A DNA stretch of 64,000 nt from Sva-07 sp963716095 (GCA_963716095.1 CAVQSV010000008.1:1-64000), one strand, 5' to 3'; numbered from the stretch's first letter, positions 8,209 to 19,186 are shown. Made by a program: numbers and translations. Notes: a model not told the origin generated them from the sequence alone.

Positions 8209-8934
8209 TCACTCGCGCATTCTTCGCTGGAACATGACGACGGCCAGGGCCGCCGCGCCGATCGTGTACGCGCCGATCCAGTACAGGTCGGTGGCGATGT
8301 CGCCGAGACCGGCGCCGTCGGCCATGACCGCTCGCGTGGCGTCGAGCGCGTGCTTGAACGGCAGCACGTCCCCGATCGTGAGGAACACGCCGCCGATCGC
8401 TTCGAGGTCGAACCATGCGCCACCGAAGATCGTCAGGAGCAGCACGACCGCGTAGGCGCCCGATGTCTGAGCGACGGTGAGCACGGCGCCGAGGATCATC
8501 CCCAACGCGACGTAGAACACCGCCATCAGCGCCAGGACCAGCGCAACGAGAGCCACTGATCCATTGCTGTCGAGGCCGAGCAACGCTCCGACCGCCAACA
8601 GCACGGTGGCTTGCACGATCGCAACGAGGAGATACGGCAGCGAATACCCGGACACGAAGTCGCTCGAACGCAGCGGTGTGGTCAACAGCCGCGCCAAGAG
8701 CGACGTCTCACGGTCTCGAGACAGGATCATCGCCGAGCTGAACATCACCATCACGAAGCCGAACAGCACGATCCCAGGCGTCAGCAAGGTGGGCGTGAGG
8801 AACGGTGTGTCGTCGCCGCCGAGCGCCTGCAAGGTCAGCAACAGCAGCAGCGGCAGCGCCAGCGCGATGCCCAGCGACAACGGATCGCGGATGACTTCTT
8901 TCACGTTTCGCTTGGCGAGCTCGGTCGATCTCAT
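8209..8934 (-). CDS. ABC-2 type transporter permease
   Basis: 241-residue membrane protein with a cytoplasmic N-terminus (RNVKEVIRDP, the usual ABC-2 entry helix) and six hydrophobic segments. SRDRETSLLARLLTTPLR between segments two and three is the typical coupling loop of drug/lipid exporters of the DrrB/NodJ class. Its ATG overlaps the stop of the ATP-binding gene (ATGA), so the two form one export system. Cargo unknown. Confidence 0.9.
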   Translation of the reverse strand: MRSTELAKRNVKEVIRDPLSLGIALALPLLLLLTLQALGGDDTPFLTPTLLTPGIVLFGFVMVMFSSAMILSRDRETSLLARLLTTPLRSSDFVSGYSLPYLLVAIVQATVLLAVGALLGLDSNGSVALVALVLALMAVFYVALGMILGAVLTVAQTSGAYAVVLLLTIFGGAWFDLEAIGGVFLTIGDVLPFKHALDATRAVMADGAGLGDIATDLYWIGAYTIGAAALAVVMFQRRMRE

Positions 8935-9872
8935 TCCCGCAGCTCCTTGCCGGTCAACTCCAAGAACACGTCGTCGAGCGAGACGTGTTTGACGGCGGTC
9001 GAGCGGATCTCGACACTGAACGGGCGCAGGCAGTCGCCGATTTCGTACACGCTCACGTCGTCGGCTTCGATCTCGACGCCCGCCGGAACGCGCCGTGCGG
9101 TCGGGTACACGCTTCGGAGCGCAGCGAGGGCATCATCGGTGACGTTGCCTGCCTCCACCACCATCACCGGTGTGCCGGAGACCCCCGCCTTCAATTCGGC
9201 GGGTGTCCCGAGCGCGACGAGTGCGCCGCCGTCGACGACGGCGACCCGATCGGCGAGTGCATCGGCTTCCTCGAGATAGTGGGTCGTGAGCACCACCGTG
9301 GTGTTGCCCTTCAGCCCGGCGATGTACTCCCACATGCCACGCCGCGCCTGTGGATCCAACCCGATCGTCGGTTCGTCGAGGAACACCACCTGCGGGTCCG
9401 ACACCAGCGCCATCGCAATGCTCAGCCGTCGCTGCATGCCGCCCGAGTACTGCTTTGCCTTGTCCGTTGCCCGGTTCGCCAGCCCGGTCACCTCCAAGAG
9501 TTCCGCGGCGCGCTGGTGAGATCGTTGCTTGCCCATCCCGTGCAATCCAGCCATCAACGCGAGGTTCTCCCACGCGTTGAGGTTGGGAGCGACGGCGGTT
9601 TCCTGCGGCGAGACCCCGATCACCTGTTTCACCGCGATCGGGTCGGTCCCGATGTCGTGCCCGAGGATCGTCGCCGTGCCACCGGACGGACGCAGCAGAC
9701 AACACAACATCTTGATCGTCGTGGTCTTGCCGGCACCGTTCGGGCCCAGCAACGAAAACAGCTCACCGTGCGCCACCGACAGATCCAACCCGGCAACCGC
9801 GACGTGGTCACCGAAGCGCTTCGACAATCCGATTGCCCGGATCGCCGCGGGAACACCATTGCGCGCGGTCAC
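8931..9872 (-). CDS. ABC transporter ATP-binding protein (DrrA-like)
   Basis: 313-residue ATPase with Walker A GPNGAGKTTT, Q-loop region VIGVSPQE, signature YSGGMQRR, Walker B VVFLDEPT and switch His in LTTHYLEE. A C-terminal domain of about 85 residues follows, as in DrrA-type exporters. It pairs with the overlapping ABC-2 permease gene downstream and powers export across the inner membrane. A LacI-type palindrome lies 125 bases upstream but belongs more plausibly to the divergent lactonase gene. Confidence 0.93.
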   Translation of the reverse strand: MTARNGVPAAIRAIGLSKRFGDHVAVAGLDLSVAHGELFSLLGPNGAGKTTTIKMLCCLLRPSGGTATILGHDIGTDPIAVKQVIGVSPQETAVAPNLNAWENLALMAGLHGMGKQRSHQRAAELLEVTGLANRATDKAKQYSGGMQRRLSIAMALVSDPQVVFLDEPTIGLDPQARRGMWEYIAGLKGNTTVVLTTHYLEEADALADRVAVVDGGALVALGTPAELKAGVSGTPVMVVEAGNVTDDALAALRSVYPTARRVPAGVEIEADDVSVYEIGDCLRPFSVEIRSTAVKHVSLDDVFLELTGKELRE

Positions 9873-9996
9873 CTGTCCCCTTTCGGTCTCACGTCCAACG
9901 CAAGCCCATCGGTCCCCTTCGTCCAGGGGCCAACGACCCGTCAGCAGGCCGGATTGTCCCAGCGCTCGACGTCAACCGCTAGAGTTCGTGCCGCAC

Positions 9997-10010
9997 TGGG
10001 AGCGCTCCCA
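9997..10010. promoter_or_regulatory. LacI-type operator copy 1
   Basis: Perfect 14-base palindrome TGGGAGCGCTCCCA with the central CG typical of LacI/GalR sites, 61 bases upstream of the lactonase start. The identical sequence occurs at 19097 and a one-mismatch copy at 19173 in front of the sugar transport genes, so all are probably bound by the LacI-type regulator encoded at 14485-15523. Confidence 0.8.
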
Positions 10011-10070
10011 GGGGGTGGGGAGAACGTGAGATCTGACAGCCTGAGCAATCCGACCGCAGTGGTGATCTGA

Positions 10071-11147
10071 GTGCCCGCGCACACCTTGGCCTTCGTCGGC
10101 TCCTACACGCACGAGTCCGCGATCGGTATTCGCGTCTACGACGCCTCCGAGCCCGGCGGGCGCCTCGTCGAGCTGAGCCGGAACGACGGCATCGAGCATC
10201 CGTCCCACCTGGCAGTGCACCCGAGCGGAGAGATCCTGTACGCAGTCAGCGAGACGGCGGGCCCCGACGGCGGGCAACTCGTGGCGCTCGGCGTCGATCG
10301 CGTCGACGGCTGCGCTTCGGGAGCTCGACCGAGTTCCCAGCCAGGGGGCCGCGCCGTGCTACGTCAGTGTCGACCGTTCGGGCCGTTGCGCGTATGTCGC
10401 CAACTACGTGTCCGGCACCGTCGCCGCATATGCGCTCGAGCACGACGGACGCTTCGGGGAGTTGATCGCGACCCACCAGCACGAAGGCGCGGGGCCAACT
10501 CCTCGTCAGGGCGGGCCGCATGCACACTGCATCGTCCCCGGCCCGGCTGGTGATTGGGTGTACTCCACCGACCTCGGAACGGATCGGGTGGGCCAGTACG
10601 TCCACGACCGACACGCTGACAGCCAGGAGTTTCGGCTCGTCGACGAACTCGGCGTCGACCCGGGAGCCGGTCCTCGACATCTCGTCTTCCATCCCGAGCG
10701 ACCGGTCGGGTTCCTCGTGTGCGAACTCGACTCGACGATCGAAGTGCTCGGATTCGACCCGACCGACGGCCGTCTGACCCGGCTCGGGTCGCGCTCGACC
10801 CTGCCAGCGCGATTTCGCGGGCGAGTCGATCGCCGCCGAGGTGCGTGTGCACCCCAACGGTCGGCACGTGTACGTGTCCAATCGCGGCCACGACAGCATC
10901 GCGGTGTTCGGCCTGGACAGTGACGCCGAGGCGCTCGAGTTGCTCGGCCACGTCCCGAGCGGCGGGCGGACACCGAGGAACTTCGCCGTGCACCCGTCGG
11001 GCGACGCACTGTTCGTTGCGAATCAGGACAGCGATGAAGTCGTTGCATTCGAGGTCGACGCGCAGACAGGCGTGCCGTGCCCGCTCGATGTCGACCTACG
11101 CGGTGTCGAAGCCGGTGTGCGTCACCTTCTCCGAGGCGGCCCGATGA
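10071..11147 (+). CDS. Lactonase, seven-bladed beta-propeller family, frameshifted
   Basis: Belongs to the 6-phosphogluconolactonase/lactonase family (PF10282 type). GTG 10071 starts HTLAFVGSYTHESAIGIRVY, the first blade. Blades continue in three further frames: CAYVANYVSGTVAAYALE (10400s), VYVSNRGHDSIAVFG and LFVANQDSDEVVAFE (10860s-11050s), ending SKPVCVTFSEAAR at 11147, the usual family ending. About 358 residues in all, which is family length, so three single-base frameshifts (near 10310, 10820 and 11090) in an otherwise complete gene. Likely hydrolyses a sugar lactone made by the next gene's dehydrogenase, whose ATG overlaps its stop. Confidence 0.8.
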
Positions 11148-12008
11148 CGGGCACCGGCGTGCGGAACCAGCCGCGCGTGCTCGTCACCGGTGCCGCCGGG
11201 CGGCTCGGCAGCACGGTGGCCGCGCTCGTGCACCGCACCGGGTACGACCTCCTCGCCACCGACGTCGTCGATGCCCCGAACGTCCCGTACCGATTCGAAC
11301 AAGCTGATCTGCTCGATCACGTCCGGGTGCTCGAACTGCTCGCGGGCATCGACGTGGTGCTGCACTTCGGGAACCACCCCGGCATCGGGACCACCCCGCC
11401 GCAACGTGTCTTCAACGACAACGTCGCAATGAACGAGAACGTCTTCCAGGGCGCAGCAGAGCAGTCCGTCGGCAAGATCATCTTTGCCAGCACGCTGCAA
11501 CTGATCGGATCGCACGTCGACCATCGGACCGTGATCAACGAGCCTGCGACGCCGAGCTATCCGCTCGACGAGACCATGGCACCCGATCCCTCCAACGTCT
11601 ACGCGCTCAGCAAGAACGTGAGCGAGGTGATGTTGCGTTACTACGCCCTGCGGTGCGGCATCGACTGCATCGCACTGCGGTTCCCGCTGCTGCACCGCGG
11701 CGACGACTGGGCCCGCGTCAGCTCGGGGGAGGAGACGCCCATCGACATCCTCGAGGGATTCACCGCCCTCAGCCACGAGGACGCAGCCGAACTGGTGCTG
11801 GCCGTCCTGCGAACCGATCTGCCCGGCTACCGGGTGTACATGCCCGGTGTCGCTCATCGCCATCGCGACCTCGGGCCGGCGGAGCTGATCGACGCCTACT
11901 ACCCCGGCGTTCCAACCGGCACACACGAACTCATCGACATCTCGACGATCGTCGAGGAGACCGGCTGGCAGCCCAGCCGCGGTACACCACTGGTCGGGTC
12001 GCCCCTAG
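11144..12008 (+). CDS. NAD-dependent epimerase/dehydrogenase (extended SDR)
   Basis: ATG 11144 overlaps the lactonase stop. The protein has RVLVTGAAGRLGSTVAAL (Rossmann GxxGxxG), an FASTLQLIGSH strand and the catalytic YALSK. Length and layout resemble uronate dehydrogenase-like SDRs that oxidise a hexuronate or aldose to a lactone, which fits its neighbour; epimerase activity is the alternative. The body ends at about 11985 (IVEETGWQPSR). The reading frame then runs into the next gene, so a small frameshift is likely and I place the end at a TAG in the adjacent frame. Confidence 0.75.
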
Positions 12009-12039
12009 CGGCCCCACTGCCACACCCAGGAGCAGCAAC

Positions 12040-13246
12040 ATGGCGAAGCCCACGACCATCGAAGACGTCCAGGTCATTCTCACCCAGCCCGGAAAGGCTC
12101 GGCTCGCCGTCGTCAAGGTGGTCACCTCCGAGCCAGGGTTGTACGGGGTCGGATGCGCCACGTTCACCCAGCGGATCCATGCCGTTGCCGCCGCCGTCGA
12201 ACAGCATCTGAAGCCGTTCCTGATCGGCCGCGATGTGGCACGCATCGAGGAGATCTGGCAGATGTCGATGGTCCACGGCTACTGGCGCAACGGTCCGGTA
12301 CTGAACAACGCGATCTCGGGAGTGGACCAAGCGCTGTGGGACATCAAGGGCAAGCAGGCCGCCATGCCGGTCTACGACCTGCTCGGCGGCAAGTGCCGCA
12401 ACGCCGCGAACGTCTACGTCCATGCGGACGGTCCGACCCCCCAGGACGTCACCGATCGAGTGCAGGGCTTCCTCGACGAGGGGTATCGCTTCGTGCGGAT
12501 TCAACAGGGCCTCTACGGTGGTGGGCGTACCGGTCACGCCACCACCTGAGGGCGCCCCCGACGGGGCCTACTTCGATCCGAAGGCGTACCGCCGTGACAC
12601 CCTGACCATGATCGAACACGTTCGCAGTGCCGTGGGCCCCGACGTCGAACTGCTCCACGACGTCCACGAACGTCTGGCGCCGTCGGATGCCGTGCTGTTC
12701 GCCAAGGACGTCGAACCATTCCGCCTGTTCTTCCTCGAGGACCTGCTCGCTCCCGAGGATCTGCAGTGGTTCGAGCGGGTCCGTTCTCAGTGTGCGACGC
12801 CGTTGGCGATGGGAGAACTGTTCAATCACCCGCTCGAATGGCGAGCGGTGATCGAGCAGCGACTGGTCGACTTCATCCGGATGCACGTGAGCCAGATGGG
12901 CGGCATCACCCCGGCCCGCAAGGCCGCGGACATGGCCCATGCCTACGGGATCCGAACGGCATGGCACGGCCCGCCCGACACCTCACCGGTCGGCCACGCG
13001 GCCAACTTGCATCTCGATCTGTGGTCGCCGGCGTTCGGCGTGCAGGAGTGGTACCGGCCATCCGAGCTCGAGTACCAGATGTTCCCGGGCCTGCCGGTGG
13101 TGCGCGACGGGTATCTGTACCCCAACGATCGCCCCGGCCTCGGCATCGACATCGATGAGCAACTCGCTCGCGAGCACCCGGCGCTCGACGTCGTCGAGCA
13201 GTGGACGCAGGCGCGGCTCCCGGACGGATCGCCGGCGCGGCCATGA
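12040..13246 (+). CDS. Enolase-superfamily sugar acid dehydratase, mannonate dehydratase/RspA-like, frameshifted
   Basis: Predicted to dehydrate D-mannonate or D-gluconate to 2-keto-3-deoxygluconate using Mg2+. ATG 12040 follows AGGAG. The N-terminal capping domain includes GYWRNGPVLNNAISGVDQAL. After a frameshift near 12530 the barrel continues with LLHDVHERLAPSDA, LFFLEDLLAPEDL, AMGELFNHPLEW, MGGITPARKAADMA and RTAWHGPPDTSPV, the ManD/RspA pattern (His after the first Asp ligand). Its stop overlaps the aldolase ATG. About 402 residues, normal for the family. Confidence 0.83.
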
Positions 13247-13921
13247 CCGACGAGCCGTCGGCATCGCTGCCACGTCCGCACGATCGGGCCGACGTCATCG
13301 GGTCGATCGCCGCGACGAGGATCGTGCCGGTCGTCACGATCCACGACGCCGACGATGCGCCCCGAATCGTCGCTGCCCTGGTCGGCGGCGGCCTCTCCGT
13401 CGTGGAGATCACCCTGCGGACCCCCGCCGGACTCGAAGCGGTCCGGCGAGCGGCTGTCGCGGTTCCCGCAGCCGTCGTCGGCGTCGGCTCAGTGACCGAT
13501 GCAGTTGCGGCCAGGGCAGCGATCGACGCCGGCGCGAAGTTCATCGTGTCGCCGGGAATCGACGACGGCGTCATCGCGACCGCTCGGGATCACGGCGTCC
13601 CAGCGATTCCCGGGATCGCGACTGCGACGGAACTGATGCGTGCACTGCGGCACGGGGCCGACGTGGTCAAGCTCTTCCCGGCCGAAGTGGTCGGCGGCGT
13701 CGACATGATCGATGCGCTGTCGGCGGTCTGGCCCGACGTTCGCTTCATGCCGACCGGCGGAATCTCGCCTGCCAACCTCCGTTCCTACCTCTCGCGGCCA
13801 CAGGTGCTCGCCGTCGGGGGGAGCTGGATTGCCTCGAAGGCGGCGGTGGCCAGCGGCGACTGGTCGTCGATCACCAGCTGCTGCGGCCGCCGCCGTCGAA
13901 CTCGCTCGGGGGTCGACGTGA
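13243..13921 (+). CDS. eda: 2-dehydro-3-deoxy-phosphogluconate (KDPG) aldolase
   Basis: Class I aldolase that splits KDPG to pyruvate and glyceraldehyde 3-phosphate. ATG 13243 overlaps the upstream TGA (ATGA). IVPVVTIHDADDAPRI, the catalytic Glu in VVEITLRTP, and the Schiff-base Lys in GADVVKLFPAE followed by FMPTGGISPANL are all present. About 225 residues after allowing for a frameshift near 13880: the final helix AVELARGST lies in the adjacent frame and stops at 13921. It is co-transcribed with the dehydratase. Confidence 0.87.
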
Positions 13922-14455
13922 TCGATTCCCTGGACATCAAGCCCGCCGAGGAGTGCCGGTTCGTGTCGTACGACGTCAACTTCCGCCCGAGCCTCTGGCG
14001 CGCCGGCGGGCGGAATCGAAGCTCACGAGCGAATGACCAACGAGTTGCTCGACGAGGTCGATGTGTTGTTCGGCGTCAGCGCTGCCGACTTCGACGCCAC
14101 AGCCGCCCGGCTCGCAGCAGAGTTCGCCGATATCTCGATCGTGGCCACCGCACAGCGGTCCGTTCACTCGGCATCGGTGAACGACTGGGGTGGCGTGGCG
14201 TGGTCGAGGTCGGCCGGCACGATCTCGGGCGCCCAGTGCCTCGGTCTGGAAATTCTGGACCGGATCGGCGGAGGCGACGGGTTCGCGTCCGGCGTGATCC
14301 ACGGACTGCTCGACGGTCGCACGCTGGCGCACGCCCTCGACCTGGGAATCGCCCACGGCGCGCTGGTGATGACCACCCCCGGCGACACCTCGTCGGTCGA
14401 CCTGTCCGACGTGGAGCGTCTGGCATCGGGCGGTGATGCGTCGGTGATCCGATGA
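13922..14455 (+). pseudogene. C-terminal half of a PfkB-family 2-keto-3-deoxygluconate kinase
   Basis: Immediately after eda the sequence enters the middle of a PfkB sugar kinase: RFVSYDVNFRPSLW, then in the adjacent frame TNELLDEVDVLFGVSAADF and the ATP-site motif LDRIGGGDGFASGVIHGLL (family pattern DtxGAGDaF). About 175 residues remain of a family norm near 310-340. The substrate-binding N-terminal half and any start codon are missing, so either a deletion occurred or the assembly lost about 450 bases. An intact KdgK would link the dehydratase product to the aldolase. Confidence 0.7.
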
Positions 14456-14484
14456 CGGTGGTCTGCCGTTGTCGGGGAGTCGCT

Positions 14485-15523
14485 TCAGGATCCCGGATGC
14501 AACGCCGTTCGGGCGCCGCACGATTCGCCGATCCGGAGCTCGGTCGGCAGGATCACCACGTCGGATCCCTGATGGTCTCCGCGCAGGAGATGCACTGCAG
14601 TCCGTCCGACCTCGATGACGGGCTGGACCACGGTCGTCAACGATGGGTCGGTGGGTCGGCCGTTGGGCAGCCCGTCGAAGCCGACGACGGCGACGTCTCG
14701 GGGAACCTGCAGGTCATGCTCGCGCAGCGCCCGGAGCGCGCCCCGGGCCATCGGGTCGGTGGCAACGAACAGGGCGTCGGGCTGCTCGCGCAGGATCGCC
14801 AGGGTTGCTCGATAGCCACCATCGGTAGTCGGAGCATCGAGACTGACCAGGTGATCGTCTGACGTTCGACCGTCGGCGATGAGCGCCGCGGCGATAGCCG
14901 TCGAGCCGTTCGACGCCGTACAGGTAGTCCGACGTGGGTCCGACGAATCCCACCCGTTGACGCCCGAGCCCGCAGAGGTGCGCCGTGGCAGTCGTGCCCC
15001 CGGCCCGGTTCTCGACGTCGACGCGCCGTAGGCCCTGGCTGTCGGCTGGATGTCCGACCACGGCCACGTTCCTGCCGCGGTCGCGCAGTGTCGCAATCAG
15101 CTGATCGCTGAGCGGGCCGGCGGTAGCGATGACGCCGTCGAGGAAGCCCTGCGACATCAGCGTCGGGAGCAGGGAGGCCTGGCCGCGCCGTCCATAGAAG
15201 GGGAAGATCGAGAAGATCGAATCGTGTCTCGGTGCAGCCCGTCGTGAATCCCGTGGACGAGAGCCGAGTAGTAGGGGTCGCCGAACAGTTCGTTGACCCC
15301 GGTCGGCATCACGAGACCGATCAGGCCGGTCCGGTTGGAGACCAGCGCACGAGCGGCCTGATTCGGGAGATACCCCGTCTTCTCGATGACCGCTTCGACG
15401 CGGGTTCTCGACCTCGGGCCGAACGTCGGGGTGGTCGTTGAGCACCCGCGACACGGTCGACCGCGACACGCCGGCGAGCTTGCCGATCGATTCGAGGGTG
15501 AGGCTCTGAGAGTTGTCGGTCAT
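14485..15523 (-). CDS. LacI family transcriptional regulator, frameshifted
   Basis: ATG 15523 begins a LacI helix-turn-helix: LTLESIGKLAGVSRSTVSRV followed by the hinge-proximal LNDHPDVRP. The sugar-binding domain is intact but spread over three frames: GYLPNQAARALVSNRTGLIG, then FLDGVIATAGPLSDQLIATL and RVGFVGPTSDYLYGVERL, and finally DVAVVGFDGLPNGRPTDPSL to the stop at 14485. Combined length about 345 residues, as expected. It lies between the two gene groups carrying TGGGAGCGCTCCCA and is the obvious candidate for binding it, with a sugar or oligosaccharide as inducer. Confidence 0.85.
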
Positions 15524-15618
15524 GTCATGCTCGTTTGAACTGTTCGTGCGGGCGTCCGGGTCGACAGAGCACGATAGGCACGGGCCACAGGATCGATCGG
15601 CGATCGGACACCACGGCG

Positions 15619-18600
15619 CTACCGGATTGCCTGCCGGGGTATGAAGACGTCGAGACGCTCGATGTGGCCGGTGTGCTCGAAGATCTGCCGGGAGATCTCG
15701 GCGTCGAGGAGAGGCCCCTCGACTTCTCGGCGATCGGAGTCGTTGTAGGTGATCATGATCTTCGACCCGCTACCCGACGCGTGCACCACCACGGGGACGC
15801 GACAGAGCGTGAAGGCGGCGCTTCCGGCCGGCACCTCGACCAGGCGAGATCGAGCGGCGACGTCGAGGTAGGACAACTGGCCAGGCTCTGTCCGGAACTC
15901 CCGATTGGCGATCAGGGTCGGCGTGAACTGCACCGAGCCCCTGCTGATGACCAGTCCCAACTCGGCCCATCGGGTCAGCAGTTCCTCCTTGACCTGCCCG
16001 GTCATGCCGGGCTGTTGTGCGCCCGCATGGGCCGGCGTGTGCGAGTACGGGTCGGTCGGAAATGCGCCGTACTGGGCGGCAGACCGGTTGAATCCGAGTC
16101 CGTCGCGTACCCGGTCGTAGAGCCGAACCAGTTCACGCAGCGAGGCCGCGTCCGTCGTAGCAGGTGCATCGAGGATCGATTCCTGAACGGCGACCAAGAG
16201 CTTCGCCACCATGTGCCAGTAGACCGAACCGATGCCTTCGTAGGCGAACATCGTGGAGGACCGACCGGTGAACGAGTGGTGGTTGAAGACCTGTTCGTAC
16301 AGGTCGAGGATGGCCGGTCCGTGAGCGTTGGCCAGTTGCTCGAACTCGGTGCCGGACAGCGACGCGAGTGCGAGCGAGAGATCGGACGCATTCTTGAAGT
16401 CGGCGTTGAAATGGTGGGAGCCGTTCACGTCGCAAGTGATCAGGACATCGTTGTCCGCTGCGATCAGTGCCGCGAGCAGTTCGTTGGATTCGACCGCCTC
16501 CGGTGGCACCTGGTTGCGTTCGAGGAATGGAGGACGGGTGCGCGCCGGGTACAGCACGAAGCTGTCGACATCCTCCCGATACAGGTCCGACTCGTACATG
16601 GTGTGGAGGAGCGCGACGACCTGATCGACGTCGAGCGACACCGGAGCTGATCGCAGCGACCTGGCCTTCGAGCATCGCCGGAAGATGGCTGACGCTCGCT
16701 CGGGCACCTCCCTCGGAGAAGGCCACCAGGTTGTAGGCGTCGTAGAGACCATCGGGCCGGTGGGCGGCTCGGAGCGAGTCGTCGAGATGACGGATCGAGG
16801 CCCGCAACAGACGGCGCAGCGTCTCGGGAGCGAGCGGTGCTGGTGCCGCCGGACCGGTCGCGTACATCGTGGCTCGGTAGTCGTCGAAGGCGAGTCCCAA
16901 CTCGCGGACGATCCGTGCTCGGTCCGTGTCGTCGATCGACGTGGCGTCGACAAGGTGGTCGTGGGATTCGAGCGCTGCCGTCACCCGCTCGATCCACGTG
17001 ATGACATCAGCGGAGACGGGTATGGCGTCGGCGAGGTCGCCGGTGACCTCGTCGAGCAGTTGCAGGTAACGGCGAAGGTGGGCGAGCGTGACCATCGAGA
17101 GCCCGAAGCCGACCAGCGCGTTGTTCGCGTCGTTCCACTCCGGCCGCTGCGTGTTCATCCAGATGCCGCCGCGCGGAACGAGGTTCGACAGTTTGCTCAG
17201 GGCAGGGATGAGGAGCTTCTCGAGCAGCGTGACGTGCACGATTCCGCCATCGGCTCCCGCGACCAAGCGTCCATCGGCACCGATCCGGTCGACCCGTTCG
17301 GCGACTTCGCCTGCGGCGTGGACGTCGAACTCGATCGTGTTCTTCGGGTCCTGCACGAGCTGCTCGAACGGAGCGAGCCGGTAGGGCACGTCCGCGAACG
17401 AGTAGGCCTGTCGATCCAGCTCGGCGGGGAGCCATGCCGGATCATGATTCCGCTGGGTGTCCAACAGGCGGTACAGATAGACGATCTGATGGTCGCCCCA
17501 GTAGCCGATCCCGCTCCACGGGTTCTCGGGTTCTGGGACCTCCCAGTCGATCCCGTCGTTGGTGATCCGGTACGGGTTGAAGCCGTCGGCGGTCGAAGCG
17601 TTCACGAACTTGGCGATGACCGACGGGAGATAGCTGGGATAGGTCTGACACAGCGCCTCCCAGTTCTGGAAGATGTCGCGCCAGTTGCCCTGGTAGCTCA
17701 GCAACGGCGCACCATCGTGGTCTCGGACACGGATCGCGAACTGATTCCACGGTCGGCTCGGGTCGCCGTGGCGACGCGAGAACGACAGTGGCAGGTATTC
17801 GTGCGCCAATCTGATCAGGTCCGCATCGCCGACGTCGGTGGCACGGTTGCGCAACTCGGTGACGTCGATCGAATCGGGGAGTTCGGCGAGCCAGCCGACG
17901 TGGCGTTCGGCCACTTCGGCGTTGCGATCGCCGACGAAGGAACGGAAACGTTCCGACTCGATCGCATAGCCCCGGGCGAACGTGCCGCCGCGCATGACGT
18001 TGAACAAGGTGTTGGCGAAGTGATGCGCGTCGACCTTGGGCTCGCGTGTCGTCTGAACGCCGTCGGCGCCGGCAACGATGTTGCGCAGCTCGGCCGAGCA
18101 CGCCTCGATGTCGTCGTCGATCTGTTGTGACAGATCGACCGGCGATCGCAGAGCGGCGACGGTGCGTGCGATGTCACCGTGGCGCTGCGCCACGTCGGCG
18201 ACGATGTGCCAGCGGTGGGTCTGGCCGGGCTGGATGTCGAGCGTGGCGTGCACGAGGAACGATCCGGGCCGCCCGGTTCGGGTGGGCACCTCGGCGAACT
18301 GCCCACCGTCTCGGAGGGTTGCGAGAGCGCCCGGATCGAGGCTGAGCCGGGCATCGGGCAGCCCGGTGGACCAGACGGTGGTGGCTCGGAGCGCCTCTGC
18401 TGGTTCCGGTCGATCGACGATCAACGCCTCCACGGCGAAGATGCCGATTCCGGAGTCGAGGATCTCGCTGCGCCGGTAGGCGTTCGCAAGGTTGCTCAAC
18501 GATTGCTGGAACGGCACGCCGATACCCCACGGCATCACGTCGAGCAGTCCATCGACGACTTCGATCGAGCAGGCGTCGCAGTCGGCGTCAGCCGTCAGCG

Positions 18601-19030
18601 TCACGGTTCGCACCCAACCGAATCGATCCGACGGTGCCCAGCGGTAGCGCAGCGTGAGTCCGAGTTCGAGATGTTGTTCCTCGAAGACCACGGCGTTGCC
18701 GAGCACGCTCTTGAGCAGGCTGCGCCGCGTGTGCGGGCCATGGGTGGTGAACGGTTCCCACACCGTGGTGCGGCTCGATTGCGTGACGCGCAAGACGGTG
18801 ATCGGACCGACTCGGCCGCTGAGGTGATGGAGTCGGTCGTCGGTCTCGTACGGAAAGATGCACCGTTCCGACTCGACCCGGCCGGCCGTCAGTCCGCCCG
18901 TGCTCGAGAGGAACATCCAGAGATCGGAGTTGCTGACGACGGTCATCAGGAACGGATCGATGTCGTCGAGCGGGCTGATGCGGTACATCTCGACGCCGTC
19001 CACCGACTCCATGTTCTCGGTCAGCGGCAT
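15619..19030 (-). CDS. Very large (alpha/alpha)6-barrel glycoside phosphorylase/hydrolase-like enzyme, candidate beta-1,3-glucan phosphorylase
   Basis: About 1137 residues from ATG 19030 (AGGAGGAG just upstream), with one frameshift near 16660. Layout: beta-sandwich N-terminal third (LWMFLSSTGGLTAGRVESER), then a helical barrel with SYQGNWRDIFQNWEAL (about 446-460), NPWSGIGYWGDHQIVYL (about 503-519) and PEWNDANNALVGFGLS (640s), which recall cellobiose-phosphorylase-type enzymes (WND near the barrel mouth). There is no signal peptide, so it is cytoplasmic. Length and the neighbouring laminarinase and importer suggest a GH149/GH161-type beta-1,3-oligoglucan phosphorylase; that family call is inference and other activities are possible. 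Confidence 0.6.
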
Positions 19031-19096
19031 GAGTACATCTCTCCTCCTGGTGCGTCGGTGGTGGTGGCGGCAACAGCGGCCGCGCTGGCTCGCTGG

Positions 19097-19110
19097 TGGG
19101 AGCGCTCCCA
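19097..19110. promoter_or_regulatory. LacI-type operator copy 2
   Basis: Perfect TGGGAGCGCTCCCA palindrome, 66 bases upstream of the phosphorylase-like gene on the minus strand and identical to the site in front of the lactonase gene. With the copy at 19173 it brackets the divergent promoter region, allowing repression of both directions and possibly looping. Confidence 0.8.
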
Positions 19111-19143
19111 GAGTATGCGCCACCCGGATGATGCAATCAAGAG

Positions 19144-19186
19144 TTGACTCTGAGAGCGGAGGGCGCGTATTCTGAGAGCGCTCCCA
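19144..19186 (+). promoter_or_regulatory. Promoter with LacI-type operator copy 3, for the sugar transporter operon
   Basis: TTGACT (19144-19149), an 18-base spacer and TATTCT (19168-19173) form a good sigma-70-like promoter. The operator TGAGAGCGCTCCCA (19173-19186), one mismatch from the other copies, overlaps the end of the -10 and the start point, the classic position for repression. An untranslated leader of about 165 bases follows before the binding-protein ATG; nothing else is recognised in it. Confidence 0.7.

Noticed and set aside
10841..12211. Apparent lactonase-epimerase fusion in one frame
   Set aside because: The lactonase end (SKPVCVTFSEAAR) lies in another frame and an ATGA junction at 11144 marks two separate genes; the fusion comes from a frameshift.
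13201..14436. Apparent aldolase-kinase fusion protein
   Set aside because: After the aldolase core the same frame becomes arginine-rich shadow; the aldolase ends at 13921 and kinase motifs appear in a different frame.
15535..16650. Plus-strand frames opposite the phosphorylase-like gene
   Set aside because: Long open shadows are expected on both strands in such high-GC DNA; the minus-strand protein is continuous and domain-like.
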